From Aquirufa sp. (GTDB taxonomy: Bacteria > Bacteroidota > Bacteroidia > Cytophagales > Spirosomataceae): 5,413 bases of DNA. This document shows positions 1-5,413 of this stretch, one piece after another. The stretch is taken from positions 1 through 5,413 of the forward strand of contig JAURHT010000125.1 in assembly GCA_030833145.1 (NCBI GenBank), read 5' to 3'. The notes under the pieces are model-generated. The model did not search any database. It saw only the letters and a program-made list of their open reading frames with translations, and was not told the origin of the DNA. Positions within the stretch are counted from its first letter, which is position 1; each line of letters starts with the position of its first letter. The position numbers were made by a program, and so were the translations under genes.

Positions 1-256
1 AAAACCGAACCCCATGCGCCGCCATTTCCTTCATCACTTCTCCGCCAAAACCGTGGCGATAGGCCTGGGAATAGGTAAACACAGAGCGCGTCATCGCAAT
101 CAGCGACTTCTCATCATCCCCCGCATCTTTCCCAAATTCATCGAAGTGCGTAATAAATCCACCCTGTTTTTGATCTACCGTGCGCTGAATCCAGAAAGGC
201 AATAATGCGCCTTCCGTATATTCCTTGATTTCCGATCTAAGCGATTGAATGTCCAT
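1..256 (-). CDS. AGE-family epimerase/isomerase, N-terminal part (runs off the left edge)
   Basis: Reading the minus strand from the ATG at 256-254 gives an open frame of 85 codons that continues past base 1. The protein begins MDIQSLRSEIKEYTEGALLP and continues FWIQRTVDQKQGGFITHFDE. The arrangement LLPFW-x-R-x2-D-x4-GGF-x4-D, then 'DDEKSL' and an 'R.VFTYSQAY' helix, is the N-terminal signature of the acylglucosamine 2-epimerase (AGE) family. These are (alpha/alpha)6-barrel cytosolic enzymes of about 390-420 residues, so roughly a fifth is visible. Family members epimerise or isomerise N-acetylglucosamine, mannose, cellobiose, mannobiose or sulfoquinovose; the catalytic histidines lie outside the window, so the substrate cannot be chosen. 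The start lies 20 nt inside the upstream kinase gene, implying one transcript and probably coupled translation. No Shine-Dalgarno sequence is visible. Family call is firm; specificity is unknown. Confidence 0.85.
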   Translation of the reverse strand, partial: MDIQSLRSEIKEYTEGALLPFWIQRTVDQKQGGFITHFDEFGKDAGDDEKSLIAMTRSVFTYSQAYRHGFGGEVMKEMAAHGVRF

Positions 257-1187
257 GGTGTAATTTTCTGATGGCGTCCGGACTCGCGGAGCCGGTTTCG
301 CCGATTTGATGAATACTGATATGTACGGCCAAAGAGGCAAATTCACAAGCTTCTTCCACCGTTGCCCCTGCTGCTCTCGCCGCAGAGAAACCTGCCACCA
401 CCATATCACCAGCCCCCACCGTATCGATAGGGCCTTTAACCGGAAAGGCAGGTTGGTGGTGAAATTCTTCTTCACTCGCGTAGACCATGCCTTTTTCCCC
501 TAAGGTCACTAAAACAGGTTGTTTTCTGCTTGTCGCCCAGGCTTGAATATTTTCGTCAGATGCCGGTTTTGAATGAATCTTGATAAACTCCGCTTCATTT
601 ACTTTCAATGGCAAGTGTTTTGCGTTACTGCCTAAAGATCGTAGATCTGCTATGGCTTGTGGATTTGTTAGCGACTCGATATGCTCCGCTTGCAGCAAAG
701 GAATGCTAAATTGCTCATTGAATATGATCCAGTCGAATGAGGCTGATTGTAGGGTTGAGATTAACTCGCTGGTTTTATTCTGAAAATTCGATGATCTAGT
801 TCCAAAATCAATTCGATTTAACTCTTCCTGGTTTCGTAGCGGTTTCGAATAGGTAGGGGTGTCGATATCAATTTCTTGTATGTTCATGGCATCGATTCCT
901 AGAGTCTTCATTTGATGCGCCATCTCTCTTCCAAAAAGGTCATTGCCACGCACCCCGAAGGCCGAAACACGTGCACCTAACACCGCTAGATTTTTGGCCA
1001 CATTACCCGCACCTCCTAAATAGGCCCGCGGCTGCGAAGCGAGATGTACTTCTTTAGCGGTTTCAAGGGAAAATTCACCTGTAGAAGTTTGAAGGTCAAA
1101 ATAGAAGTCCAACGCGAAATCCCCCATCACCGCTATACGCAGTTGTTGGATTCGAGCCAAAATGGTCTCTAATCTTTCGGAATTCAT
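237..1187 (-). CDS. PfkB-family carbohydrate kinase, RfaE-like subgroup
   Basis: A 316-residue cytosolic sugar kinase of the ribokinase/PfkB fold, normal in length for the family. Visible landmarks: the first beta strand and substrate region 'GDFALD' (residues 22-27); the PfkB signature 1 region 'GGAGNVAKNLAVLGA' (58-72); the lid and sugar-contact stretch 'TPTYSKP..' to 'ELNRIDFG' (110-129), resembling the K-R...QQ..R-D segment of heptose kinase RfaE/HldE; an NxxE metal/phosphate motif (N198-E201); the nucleotide-site 'VTLGEKG' (227-233); and signature 2 'DTVGAGD' (255-261), where D261 is the expected catalytic base and GAG forms the anion hole. It should transfer the ATP gamma-phosphate to a sugar hydroxyl. 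It lacks the cytidylyltransferase domain of HldE, and lipopolysaccharide-heptose neighbours are absent, so heptose is not a safe guess. It is co-transcribed with the AGE-family gene it overlaps by 20 nt, which suggests an isomerase-kinase pair. The substrate is unknown. Confidence 0.9.
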   Translation of the reverse strand: MNSERLETILARIQQLRIAVMGDFALDFYFDLQTSTGEFSLETAKEVHLASQPRAYLGGAGNVAKNLAVLGARVSAFGVRGNDLFGREMAHQMKTLGIDAMNIQEIDIDTPTYSKPLRNQEELNRIDFGTRSSNFQNKTSELISTLQSASFDWIIFNEQFSIPLLQAEHIESLTNPQAIADLRSLGSNAKHLPLKVNEAEFIKIHSKPASDENIQAWATSRKQPVLVTLGEKGMVYASEEEFHHQPAFPVKGPIDTVGAGDMVVAGFSAARAAGATVEEACEFASLAVHISIHQIGETGSASPDAIRKLHHGHSIA

Positions 1188-1236
1188 ATAGGATAGGTTT
1201 AGCTAAATTTTCATCGAAAAATAGGGATATTTTCTT

Positions 1237-1244
1237 TAATTTTG
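1237..1244 (+). promoter_or_regulatory. Candidate Bacteroidota -7 promoter element for glmM
   Basis: TAATTTTG is an exact match to the Bacteroidota -7 consensus TAnnTTTG, in the correct orientation in the 87-bp divergent region between the kinase gene and glmM. It would start transcription near 1249-1252, giving a short leader of about 25 nt before the TTG start at 1275. No good TTTG -33 box lies at the usual spacing upstream (around 1210-1217 reads TTTCATCG). The match is therefore partial, in AT-rich DNA where chance matches are easy. For the kinase in the opposite direction, the best candidate is TATTTTTC (1223 to 1216 on the minus strand), one mismatch off consensus and not convincing. 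Confidence 0.45.
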
Positions 1245-1274
1245 ATCATCTATTCATTCTAATTCATTTTTGTT

Positions 1275-2663
1275 TTGGCACTAATCAAATCAATCTCTGG
1301 CATACGTGGTACTATCGGTGGAAAACCGGGCGAAGGTTTAAGTCCTATTGACGTCGTAACTTTTGCAGCGGCCTATGGCACCTGGTTAAAGAAAAAAGGA
1401 CATCCTTCAAACTCGATCGTGTTAGGTCGTGATGCGCGTATCTCCGGAGAAATGGTCAGTTCCTTAGTAGCCAATACCTTAATCGGTTTAGGCTGGAATG
1501 TATTAGATATTGGTCTCTCTACGACCCCAACCGTTGAATTGGCGGTGCCGTGGACGAAAGCAGCGGGTGGAATTATCATCACCGCTAGCCATAATCCGGC
1601 ACAATGGAATGCCTTGAAATTATTGAATGATTGCGGAGAGTTTATCTCGGATCAGGATGGGAAAGACTTATTGACGATCGCAGAAAATCAAGATTTTGAT
1701 TTTGCGGATGTGATGAAATTAGGTCAATTGACGCAAGATGATAGCTTTTTACAGCAACACGTGGATCATGTGTTAGGTTTGAGCTGGGTAAATAAATCAG
1801 TGATCGAGAAAGCGAACTTCCGTGTTTTAGTAGATGCGGTGAATTCGACCGGTGGAATCGTGGTTCCGATGTTGTTGAAAGCCTTGGGTGTTCAGCACGT
1901 GGACGTGATTTTTGGAGAAGCAACGGGTCATTTTGGCCATAACCCTGAACCACTTCCAGAGAATTTAACGGAGATGATCTCGAAAATGAAAGGCGGCAAC
2001 TACGATTTAGGGATCGTGGTGGATCCAGATGTGGATCGCCTTTGCTTTATTTCGGAGGATGGAAAGCCTTTTGGCGAGGAATATACTTTAGTGGCGGTGG
2101 CTGACTATGTACTTTCTGTGAAGCCGGGCAATACCGTTTCCAATCTTTCTTCTACCCGTGCTTTAGCGGATGTGACGCGCAAAGCGGGCGGCGAATATTT
2201 CGCGGCTGCAGTAGGAGAGGTGAATGTGGTGACGCAGATGAAAGCGGTGAACGCGATTATCGGTGGCGAAGGAAACGGAGGCGTGATCTTCCCTGAGTCG
2301 CACTACGGACGTGATTCCCTGGTGGGAATCGGCTTGTTCTTGACGCATTTGGCAAACAAAGGCATCAAAGCATCCGAACTGCGCGCAAGCTATCCGGCTT
2401 ATGTCATTTCCAAAAACAAAATCGAATTATCCGCTGACTTGAACGTGGATTTAATCCTAGCAACGGTCGCTGAAAAATACAAGAATGAGCAGGTTAACAC
2501 GATCGATGGCGTGAAAATTGACTTCCCAGATCGCTGGGTTCATTTACGCAAATTGAACACGGAACCCATCATTCGCATTTACGCGGAGGCATCTTCGGAG
2601 GCTGAAGCAGATACACTCGCTCAACAAATTATACACGTGATTGAAGAAATCGCGCAAGTTTAA
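1275..2663 (+). CDS. glmM: Phosphoglucosamine mutase (phosphohexomutase family), TTG start
   Basis: A 462-residue alpha-D-phosphohexomutase. It is expected to convert glucosamine-6-phosphate to glucosamine-1-phosphate in the cytosol, the step before GlmU in UDP-GlcNAc synthesis for peptidoglycan and envelope glycans. Four family landmarks are intact and in order: N-terminal 'SGIRGTIGG' (8-16); the active-site phosphoserine loop 'TASHNP' (103-108, S105 phosphorylated); the Mg-binding loop 'DPDVDR' (250-255); the sugar-recognition loop 'GEGNGG' (331-336); and the C-terminal phosphate-binding 'EPIIRIYAEAS' (430-440). The overall form is that of Bacteroidota and archaeal GlmM-like proteins rather than E. 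coli GlmM. Phosphomannomutase or phosphoglucomutase activity therefore cannot be excluded from sequence alone. The start is TTG: the conserved N-terminus begins at this codon, an in-frame TAA lies at 1260-1262, and the only intervening near-start is ATT (1266). The first internal Met (residue 60) is far too late. The stop directly abuts the next gene's ATG. Confidence 0.92.
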   Translation: MALIKSISGIRGTIGGKPGEGLSPIDVVTFAAAYGTWLKKKGHPSNSIVLGRDARISGEMVSSLVANTLIGLGWNVLDIGLSTTPTVELAVPWTKAAGGIIITASHNPAQWNALKLLNDCGEFISDQDGKDLLTIAENQDFDFADVMKLGQLTQDDSFLQQHVDHVLGLSWVNKSVIEKANFRVLVDAVNSTGGIVVPMLLKALGVQHVDVIFGEATGHFGHNPEPLPENLTEMISKMKGGNYDLGIVVDPDVDRLCFISEDGKPFGEEYTLVAVADYVLSVKPGNTVSNLSSTRALADVTRKAGGEYFAAAVGEVNVVTQMKAVNAIIGGEGNGGVIFPESHYGRDSLVGIGLFLTHLANKGIKASELRASYPAYVISKNKIELSADLNVDLILATVAEKYKNEQVNTIDGVKIDFPDRWVHLRKLNTEPIIRIYAEASSEAEADTLAQQIIHVIEEIAQV

Positions 2664-3806
2664 ATGTCAGAAAAAACACCTATTTACCTAGATAACGCGG
2701 CGACCACTCCGGTGGATCCGGCAGTTTGGGCTGAAATGCAGCCTTATTTTGAGAATTTCACCGCGAATCCCTCGTCGATTCACTCCCACGGTCGTCAAGC
2801 GAAAGTGGCGGTAGAAAAGGCGCGTAAAAAAATCGCGACTTTACTTAACGCTTCGCCCTCTGAGATACTATTTACTTCTGGTGGGACGGAAGCAGACAAC
2901 ACAGTCTTGCAATCTGCTGTTTTACACGGGGGATGCAAGGTAATTATCACCTCGCCCTTAGAACACCATGCGGTATTGCATACGGCGGAGGCTTGGGCGA
3001 AACTGGGTTTAGCGGAATTGAAATTAGTTCGCGTGAATCCGGATGGAGCGATTGATTTAGCGCATTTGGAAGAGTTGTTGTCAACATCTGAAAAGGCCAT
3101 CGTCAGTTTGATGCACGGAAATAATGAGATCGGTAATTTATTGGATTTACACGCGGTGGGAGACCTTTGCGAGCAATACGGTGCCTTATTTCATTCAGAT
3201 ACCGTCCAAACCATGGGCCACTACAAGCACGACGCCTCGGCCTTGAAAGTCCATTTTATGGTGGGTGCAGCGCACAAGTTCCACGGTCCTAAAGGGATCG
3301 GTTTCTTGTATGCTAAAGCCGGAACGAAGTTCAGTCCGCTCATGCACGGTGGAGCGCAAGAGCGTAACCAGCGCGGAGGCACGGAAAACGTGTATGGGAT
3401 GATTGGTATTGCTAAAGCCCTAGAAATAGCCTACTCCGCCATGGACGAACACGAGGCTTACATCAAAGGATTAAAAGCCTATTTCATCGAAGGATTACAA
3501 AAACAATTCCCAGGCATTTCTTTCAATGGAGCCTCTGGGGATGTTGAAAATAGTTTGTATACGGTATTGAACGTGCGCTTCCCGTCAGTGGCGGACGGCG
3601 ATATGCTGTTGTTTCAATTAGATATAGAGAAGATTTCGGCTTCCGGCGGTAGCGCTTGTTCGAGCGGAACTTCTGTGGGTTCACACGTATTATCGGCCTT
3701 GAATCCGACAGCTACGGGTGCGGCTGTTCGTTTCTCCTTTAGCAAAAATAATACCCGAACGGAGATCGATCGGGTATTAGAAGTATTGAAAAATATCGTG
3801 GCCTAG
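2664..3806 (+). CDS. Cysteine desulfurase, NifS/IscS-type (group I)
   Basis: A 380-residue PLP-dependent, aspartate-aminotransferase-fold enzyme. It takes sulfur from L-cysteine as an enzyme persulfide, releasing alanine, for Fe-S assembly or tRNA thiolation. Landmarks: '[10 protein letters not shown]' (8-17); 'TSGGTEADN' cofactor phosphate loop (71-79); 'EHHAVL' with H101 stacking on PLP; 'NNEIG' (153-157); D179 and Q182 contacting the pyridine ring; 'HKFHGPKG' with Schiff-base lysine K205; 'RGGTEN' (237-242); and catalytic cysteine C332 in '[10 protein letters not shown]', in a long mobile loop as in group I enzymes. The residue three before K205, usually a phosphate-contacting serine, is alanine (A202). 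ATG 2664 immediately follows the glmM TAA, so translation is probably coupled. No IscU, IscR or SUF genes are visible, so partners are unknown, and I avoid choosing between the names nifS and iscS. The stop overlaps the convergent proS stop in CTAG; residues 362-372 also encode a hairpin, the probable proS terminator. Confidence 0.92.
   Translation: MSEKTPIYLDNAATTPVDPAVWAEMQPYFENFTANPSSIHSHGRQAKVAVEKARKKIATLLNASPSEILFTSGGTEADNTVLQSAVLHGGCKVIITSPLEHHAVLHTAEAWAKLGLAELKLVRVNPDGAIDLAHLEELLSTSEKAIVSLMHGNNEIGNLLDLHAVGDLCEQYGALFHSDTVQTMGHYKHDASALKVHFMVGAAHKFHGPKGIGFLYAKAGTKFSPLMHGGAQERNQRGGTENVYGMIGIAKALEIAYSAMDEHEAYIKGLKAYFIEGLQKQFPGISFNGASGDVENSLYTVLNVRFPSVADGDMLLFQLDIEKISASGGSACSSGTSVGSHVLSALNPTATGAAVRFSFSKNNTRTEIDRVLEVLKNIVA
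3744..3779 (-). terminator. Intrinsic terminator of proS, inside the desulfurase coding region
   Basis: On the minus strand a perfect 10-bp inverted repeat, TAATACCCGA (3779-3770) and TCGGGTATTA (3758-3749), encloses an 11-nt loop and is followed directly by TTTTT (3748-3744). The stem begins 24 nt beyond the proS stop codon, the expected place for a rho-independent terminator. On the plus strand the same stem is followed by GAAGTATTG with no U-tract, so the direction is clear. The stem contains five G-C pairs. It overlaps codons for desulfurase residues 362-372. Confidence 0.72.
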
Positions 3807-5287
3807 TAGGCGCGAGCAAAGATCACTCTGCGGCTGGAAGGTGCTCCCGTTAGGATGCATTTTCCAGCTTCTTCTTTTGCACTCATATTCGTATCAAGTG
3901 GGATACAACGAATCGTCGCTTTCGTTAATTCTTTGATTTTCTCTTCCGTCTCAGATGAACCATCCCAGTGCGCAGAAAGGAACCCGCCGTCTTCGATTTT
4001 CGCGGTAAACTCGTCCCAGCTATTTACCTCGAAGGTGTTCGCTGCTCTGAAGTCGAATGCTTTTTGGTAAATGTTACGTTGGATATCTTCCAAAGTGTCC
4101 ACGATTACGTCTTCGATTCCCTCGAATGGCATACTCGTTTTCTCTCTTGTATCACGGCGCGCTAATTCAATGGTGCCATTTTCCATATCGCGGTTACCGA
4201 TTGCTAAACGTACCGGAACCCCTTTTAATTCGTATTCAGCGAATTTAAAGCCAGGGCTTTGGTTATCTGCGAAGTCAAACTTCACGGATACACCGCGGGA
4301 TTTAAGCGCCTTCACTAATGGATTGATACGCGCTTTGATATTTTCTAATTGCTCTTCGCCTTTGTAGATCGGTACAATCACGACTTGAATCGGAGCTAAT
4401 TTAGGAGGCAAGACTAAACCTTGGTCATCTGAGTGCGCCATAATCAAGGCACCCATCAAACGCGTTGAAACACCCCAAGAGGTACCCCACACATAATCCA
4501 ATTGGTTTTCTTTGTTAACGAATTTTACGTCGAAAGCTTTAGCAAAGTTTTGGCCTAAAAAGTGAGACGTTCCCGCCTGCAACGCCTTTCCATCTTGCAT
4601 CATCGCTTCGATGCAATAGGTTTCATCCGCTCCTGCAAAACGCTCATTCGCCGTTTTAATCCCTTTCAAAACTGGCATTGCCATGAAAGTCTCAGCGAAT
4701 TCCGCATATACCTCTAGCATTTGCTCAGTTTCTTCAATCGCCTCTTGCTTTGTTGCGTGTGCCGTGTGGCCTTCTTGCCACAAGAACTCCGCCGTACGCA
4801 AGAATAAACGGGTACGCATTTCCCAACGCACGACGTTTGCCCATTGATTAATCAATAAAGGCAAATCACGGTAGGATTGAATCCAGTTTTTATACGAGGA
4901 CCAAATCACCGTTTCCGACGTAGGTCTTACGATTAATTCTTCTTCTAACTTCGCGTCTGGATCGACGATCACTCCGCCGCCATTCGGATCATTTTTTAGA
5001 CGGTAGTGCGTTACGACTGCACATTCTTTGGCAAAACCCTCCACGTGTGAGGCCTCCTTGGAAAGAAAAGACTTAGGGATAAAAAGAGGGAAATAGGCGT
5101 TTGTATGGCCTGTTTCCTTGAACATATCATCTAATGCGCGCTGCATTTTCTCCCAGATGGAATAGCCATATGGCTTAATGATCATGCAGCCTCTCACCGC
5201 TGAATTTTCAGCTAGGTCTGCTCTCTTTACTAATTCGTTATACCACTCAGAATAATTTTCTGCGCGACTAGGTAGGGATTTACTCAT
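3803..5287 (-). CDS. proS: Prolyl-tRNA synthetase, archaeal/eukaryotic type (ProS type 3)
   Basis: A 494-residue class II aminoacyl-tRNA synthetase that attaches proline to tRNA-Pro in the cytosol. Visible elements: an N-terminal catalytic core with '[18 protein letters not shown]' (motif 1 region, 32-49); 'RPTSET' (121-126); motif 2 '[20 protein letters not shown]' (154-173) followed by HTAHAT (174-179); '[10 protein letters not shown]' (239-248) for proline/adenylate binding; and motif 3 around '[20 protein letters not shown]' (268-287). The anticodon-binding domain starts near residue 300, and the C-terminal domain ends in the hallmark tyrosine (ARAY). There is no editing insertion between motifs 2 and 3, which separates it from the longer E. 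coli-type enzyme. The C-terminal domain retains C477 from the classical four-cysteine zinc site; the other three positions appear to be replaced (D442, the ETEE stretch, T480). The ATG at 5287 gives the normal N-terminus; no Shine-Dalgarno sequence is present. It converges on the desulfurase with a 4-nt stop overlap. Confidence 0.95.
   Translation of the reverse strand: MSKSLPSRAENYSEWYNELVKRADLAENSAVRGCMIIKPYGYSIWEKMQRALDDMFKETGHTNAYFPLFIPKSFLSKEASHVEGFAKECAVVTHYRLKNDPNGGGVIVDPDAKLEEELIVRPTSETVIWSSYKNWIQSYRDLPLLINQWANVVRWEMRTRLFLRTAEFLWQEGHTAHATKQEAIEETEQMLEVYAEFAETFMAMPVLKGIKTANERFAGADETYCIEAMMQDGKALQAGTSHFLGQNFAKAFDVKFVNKENQLDYVWGTSWGVSTRLMGALIMAHSDDQGLVLPPKLAPIQVVIVPIYKGEEQLENIKARINPLVKALKSRGVSVKFDFADNQSPGFKFAEYELKGVPVRLAIGNRDMENGTIELARRDTREKTSMPFEGIEDVIVDTLEDIQRNIYQKAFDFRAANTFEVNSWDEFTAKIEDGGFLSAHWDGSSETEEKIKELTKATIRCIPLDTNMSAKEEAGKCILTGAPSSRRVIFARAY
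3833..3878 (+). terminator. Intrinsic terminator of the glmM-desulfurase operon, inside the proS coding region
   Basis: The plus strand folds into a long hairpin. Positions 3833-3847 pair with 3853-3868 around a five-base loop CGTTA (3848-3852), giving 15 pairs with a single bulged T at 3856. Two of the pairs (3840-3861 and 3841-3860) are G-U. The tail TTCTTCTTTT (3869-3878) is U-rich. The stem begins 27 nt after the desulfurase stop codon. On the minus strand the two G-U pairs become A-C mismatches and no U-tract follows, so the structure favours plus-strand termination. It lies over proS codons 474-485, the conserved C-terminal GKC..TG.PS segment. Confidence 0.65.
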
Positions 5288-5333
5288 AAAATATGTTAAA
5301 ATCGTAATGTAATGTTCGTTTTTTCGTTTACTT

Positions 5334-5341
5334 TACATTTG
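5334..5341 (+). promoter_or_regulatory. Candidate -7 element for the divergent gene at 5406
   Basis: TACATTTG matches the Bacteroidota -7 consensus TAnnTTTG exactly on the plus strand. It would start transcription near 5347, about 60 nt before the ATG at 5406. No TTTG -33 element is found at a suitable distance upstream, and the downstream gene is barely in the window, so this is tentative. Confidence 0.3.
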
Positions 5342-5356
5342 AAAAATGGAACGATA

Positions 5357-5364
5357 CAAAGATA
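5357..5364 (-). promoter_or_regulatory. Candidate -7 promoter element for proS
   Basis: On the minus strand 5364 to 5357 reads TATCTTTG, an exact TAnnTTTG match oriented toward proS. A start near 5350 would give a leader of about 60 nt before the ATG at 5287. No clear -33 TTTG is seen upstream (around 5384). The leader is AT-rich and shows no T-box-like or other recognised riboregulatory structure. Confidence 0.45.
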
Positions 5365-5405
5365 CGTTTTGTTAGGCTTTTAATTGACATCATCCGCTAA
5401 AAACC

Positions 5406-5413
5406 ATGAAAAA
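5406..5413 (+). CDS. Possible start of a divergent gene (first codons only)
   Basis: The window ends with ATGAAAAA, preceded by an A-rich stretch (CTAAAAACC) of the sort often found before Bacteroidota start codons. It would encode Met-Lys-Lys or Met-Lys-Asn, a common opening for exported proteins. Its position, 118 bp from the divergent proS start and downstream of a plus-strand TAnnTTTG match, fits a real gene, but only eight bases are visible. Nothing can be said of its product. Confidence 0.3.

Noticed and set aside
14..205. 63-codon plus-strand open frame at the left edge
   Set aside because: The opposite strand encodes a clear AGE-family N-terminus over the same bases, which explains the sequence better.
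237..1187. Assignment of the PfkB kinase as heptose kinase HldE/RfaE
   Set aside because: The cytidylyltransferase domain and heptose-pathway neighbours are missing and the sugar-binding segment only loosely resembles RfaE; the neighbour is an AGE-family enzyme.
1642..1953. 103-codon open frame on the minus strand inside glmM
   Set aside because: It lies wholly antisense to well-conserved glmM codons, resembles no family and has a low-complexity Ser/His/Pro-rich composition typical of a shadow frame.
2795..3100. 101-codon minus-strand open frame inside the cysteine desulfurase gene
   Set aside because: It is antisense to a strongly conserved enzyme and has no start context or recognisable motif.
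4071..4367. 98-codon plus-strand open frame inside proS, with other short frames nearby
   Set aside because: All are shadows of the proS anticodon-binding domain; no independent coding evidence.
5306..5339. Seven-base inverted repeat AATGTAA / TTACATT in the proS leader
   Set aside because: It is AT-rich with one G-C pair and a 20-nt loop, so it would barely fold; probably chance in AT-rich DNA.
5384..5389. TTGACA, a perfect E. coli-type -35 box
   Set aside because: A matching -10 box would fall at or beyond the ATG at 5406, and Bacteroidota sigma factors do not use this consensus.

Overview
This window looks like ordinary chromosomal DNA from a Bacteroidota bacterium, plausibly a Cytophagales-like lineage (inferred, not proven). 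Reasons: none of the starts has a recognisable Shine-Dalgarno sequence; the intergenic regions contain octamers matching the Bacteroidota -7 promoter element TAnnTTTG; the GlmM homologue has the 'LIKSISGIRGTIGG' N-terminus and GEGNGG sugar loop usual in that phylum; and the prolyl-tRNA synthetase is the short archaeal/eukaryotic-type form. There are no mobile elements, CRISPR arrays, or tRNA or rRNA genes, and base composition is even across the window.

Layout. Left (1-1187, minus strand): a two-gene sugar-metabolism operon, a PfkB-family sugar kinase followed with a 20-nt overlap by the start of an AGE-family (N-acylglucosamine 2-epimerase-like) epimerase/isomerase that runs off the left edge. 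An 87-bp divergent intergenic region (1188-1274) follows. Centre (1275-3806, plus strand): glmM, starting at TTG, and a group I cysteine desulfurase whose ATG directly abuts the glmM stop. Right (3803-5287, minus strand): proS. The last 126 bp hold the proS promoter region and probably the first codons of a divergent plus-strand gene at 5406.

Functionally, GlmM makes glucosamine-1-phosphate for UDP-GlcNAc (cell envelope), the desulfurase supplies persulfide sulfur for Fe-S clusters or tRNA thiolation, and ProS charges tRNA-Pro. The kinase/epimerase pair probably performs consecutive steps on a sugar that cannot be named from the sequence.

The most notable structure is the junction of the cysteine desulfurase and proS. 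The two convergent genes end on the same palindromic CTAG (3803-3806), so there is no intergenic space. Each gene appears to carry the other's intrinsic terminator inside its own C-terminal codons: a 10-bp perfect stem with a U5 tail at 3744-3779 serving proS, and a 15-bp stem with a U-rich tail at 3833-3878 serving the desulfurase. If both work, the two mRNAs would share about 135 nt of complementary 3' sequence. I found no clearly new multi-gene system; the remaining findings are smaller sequence oddities.
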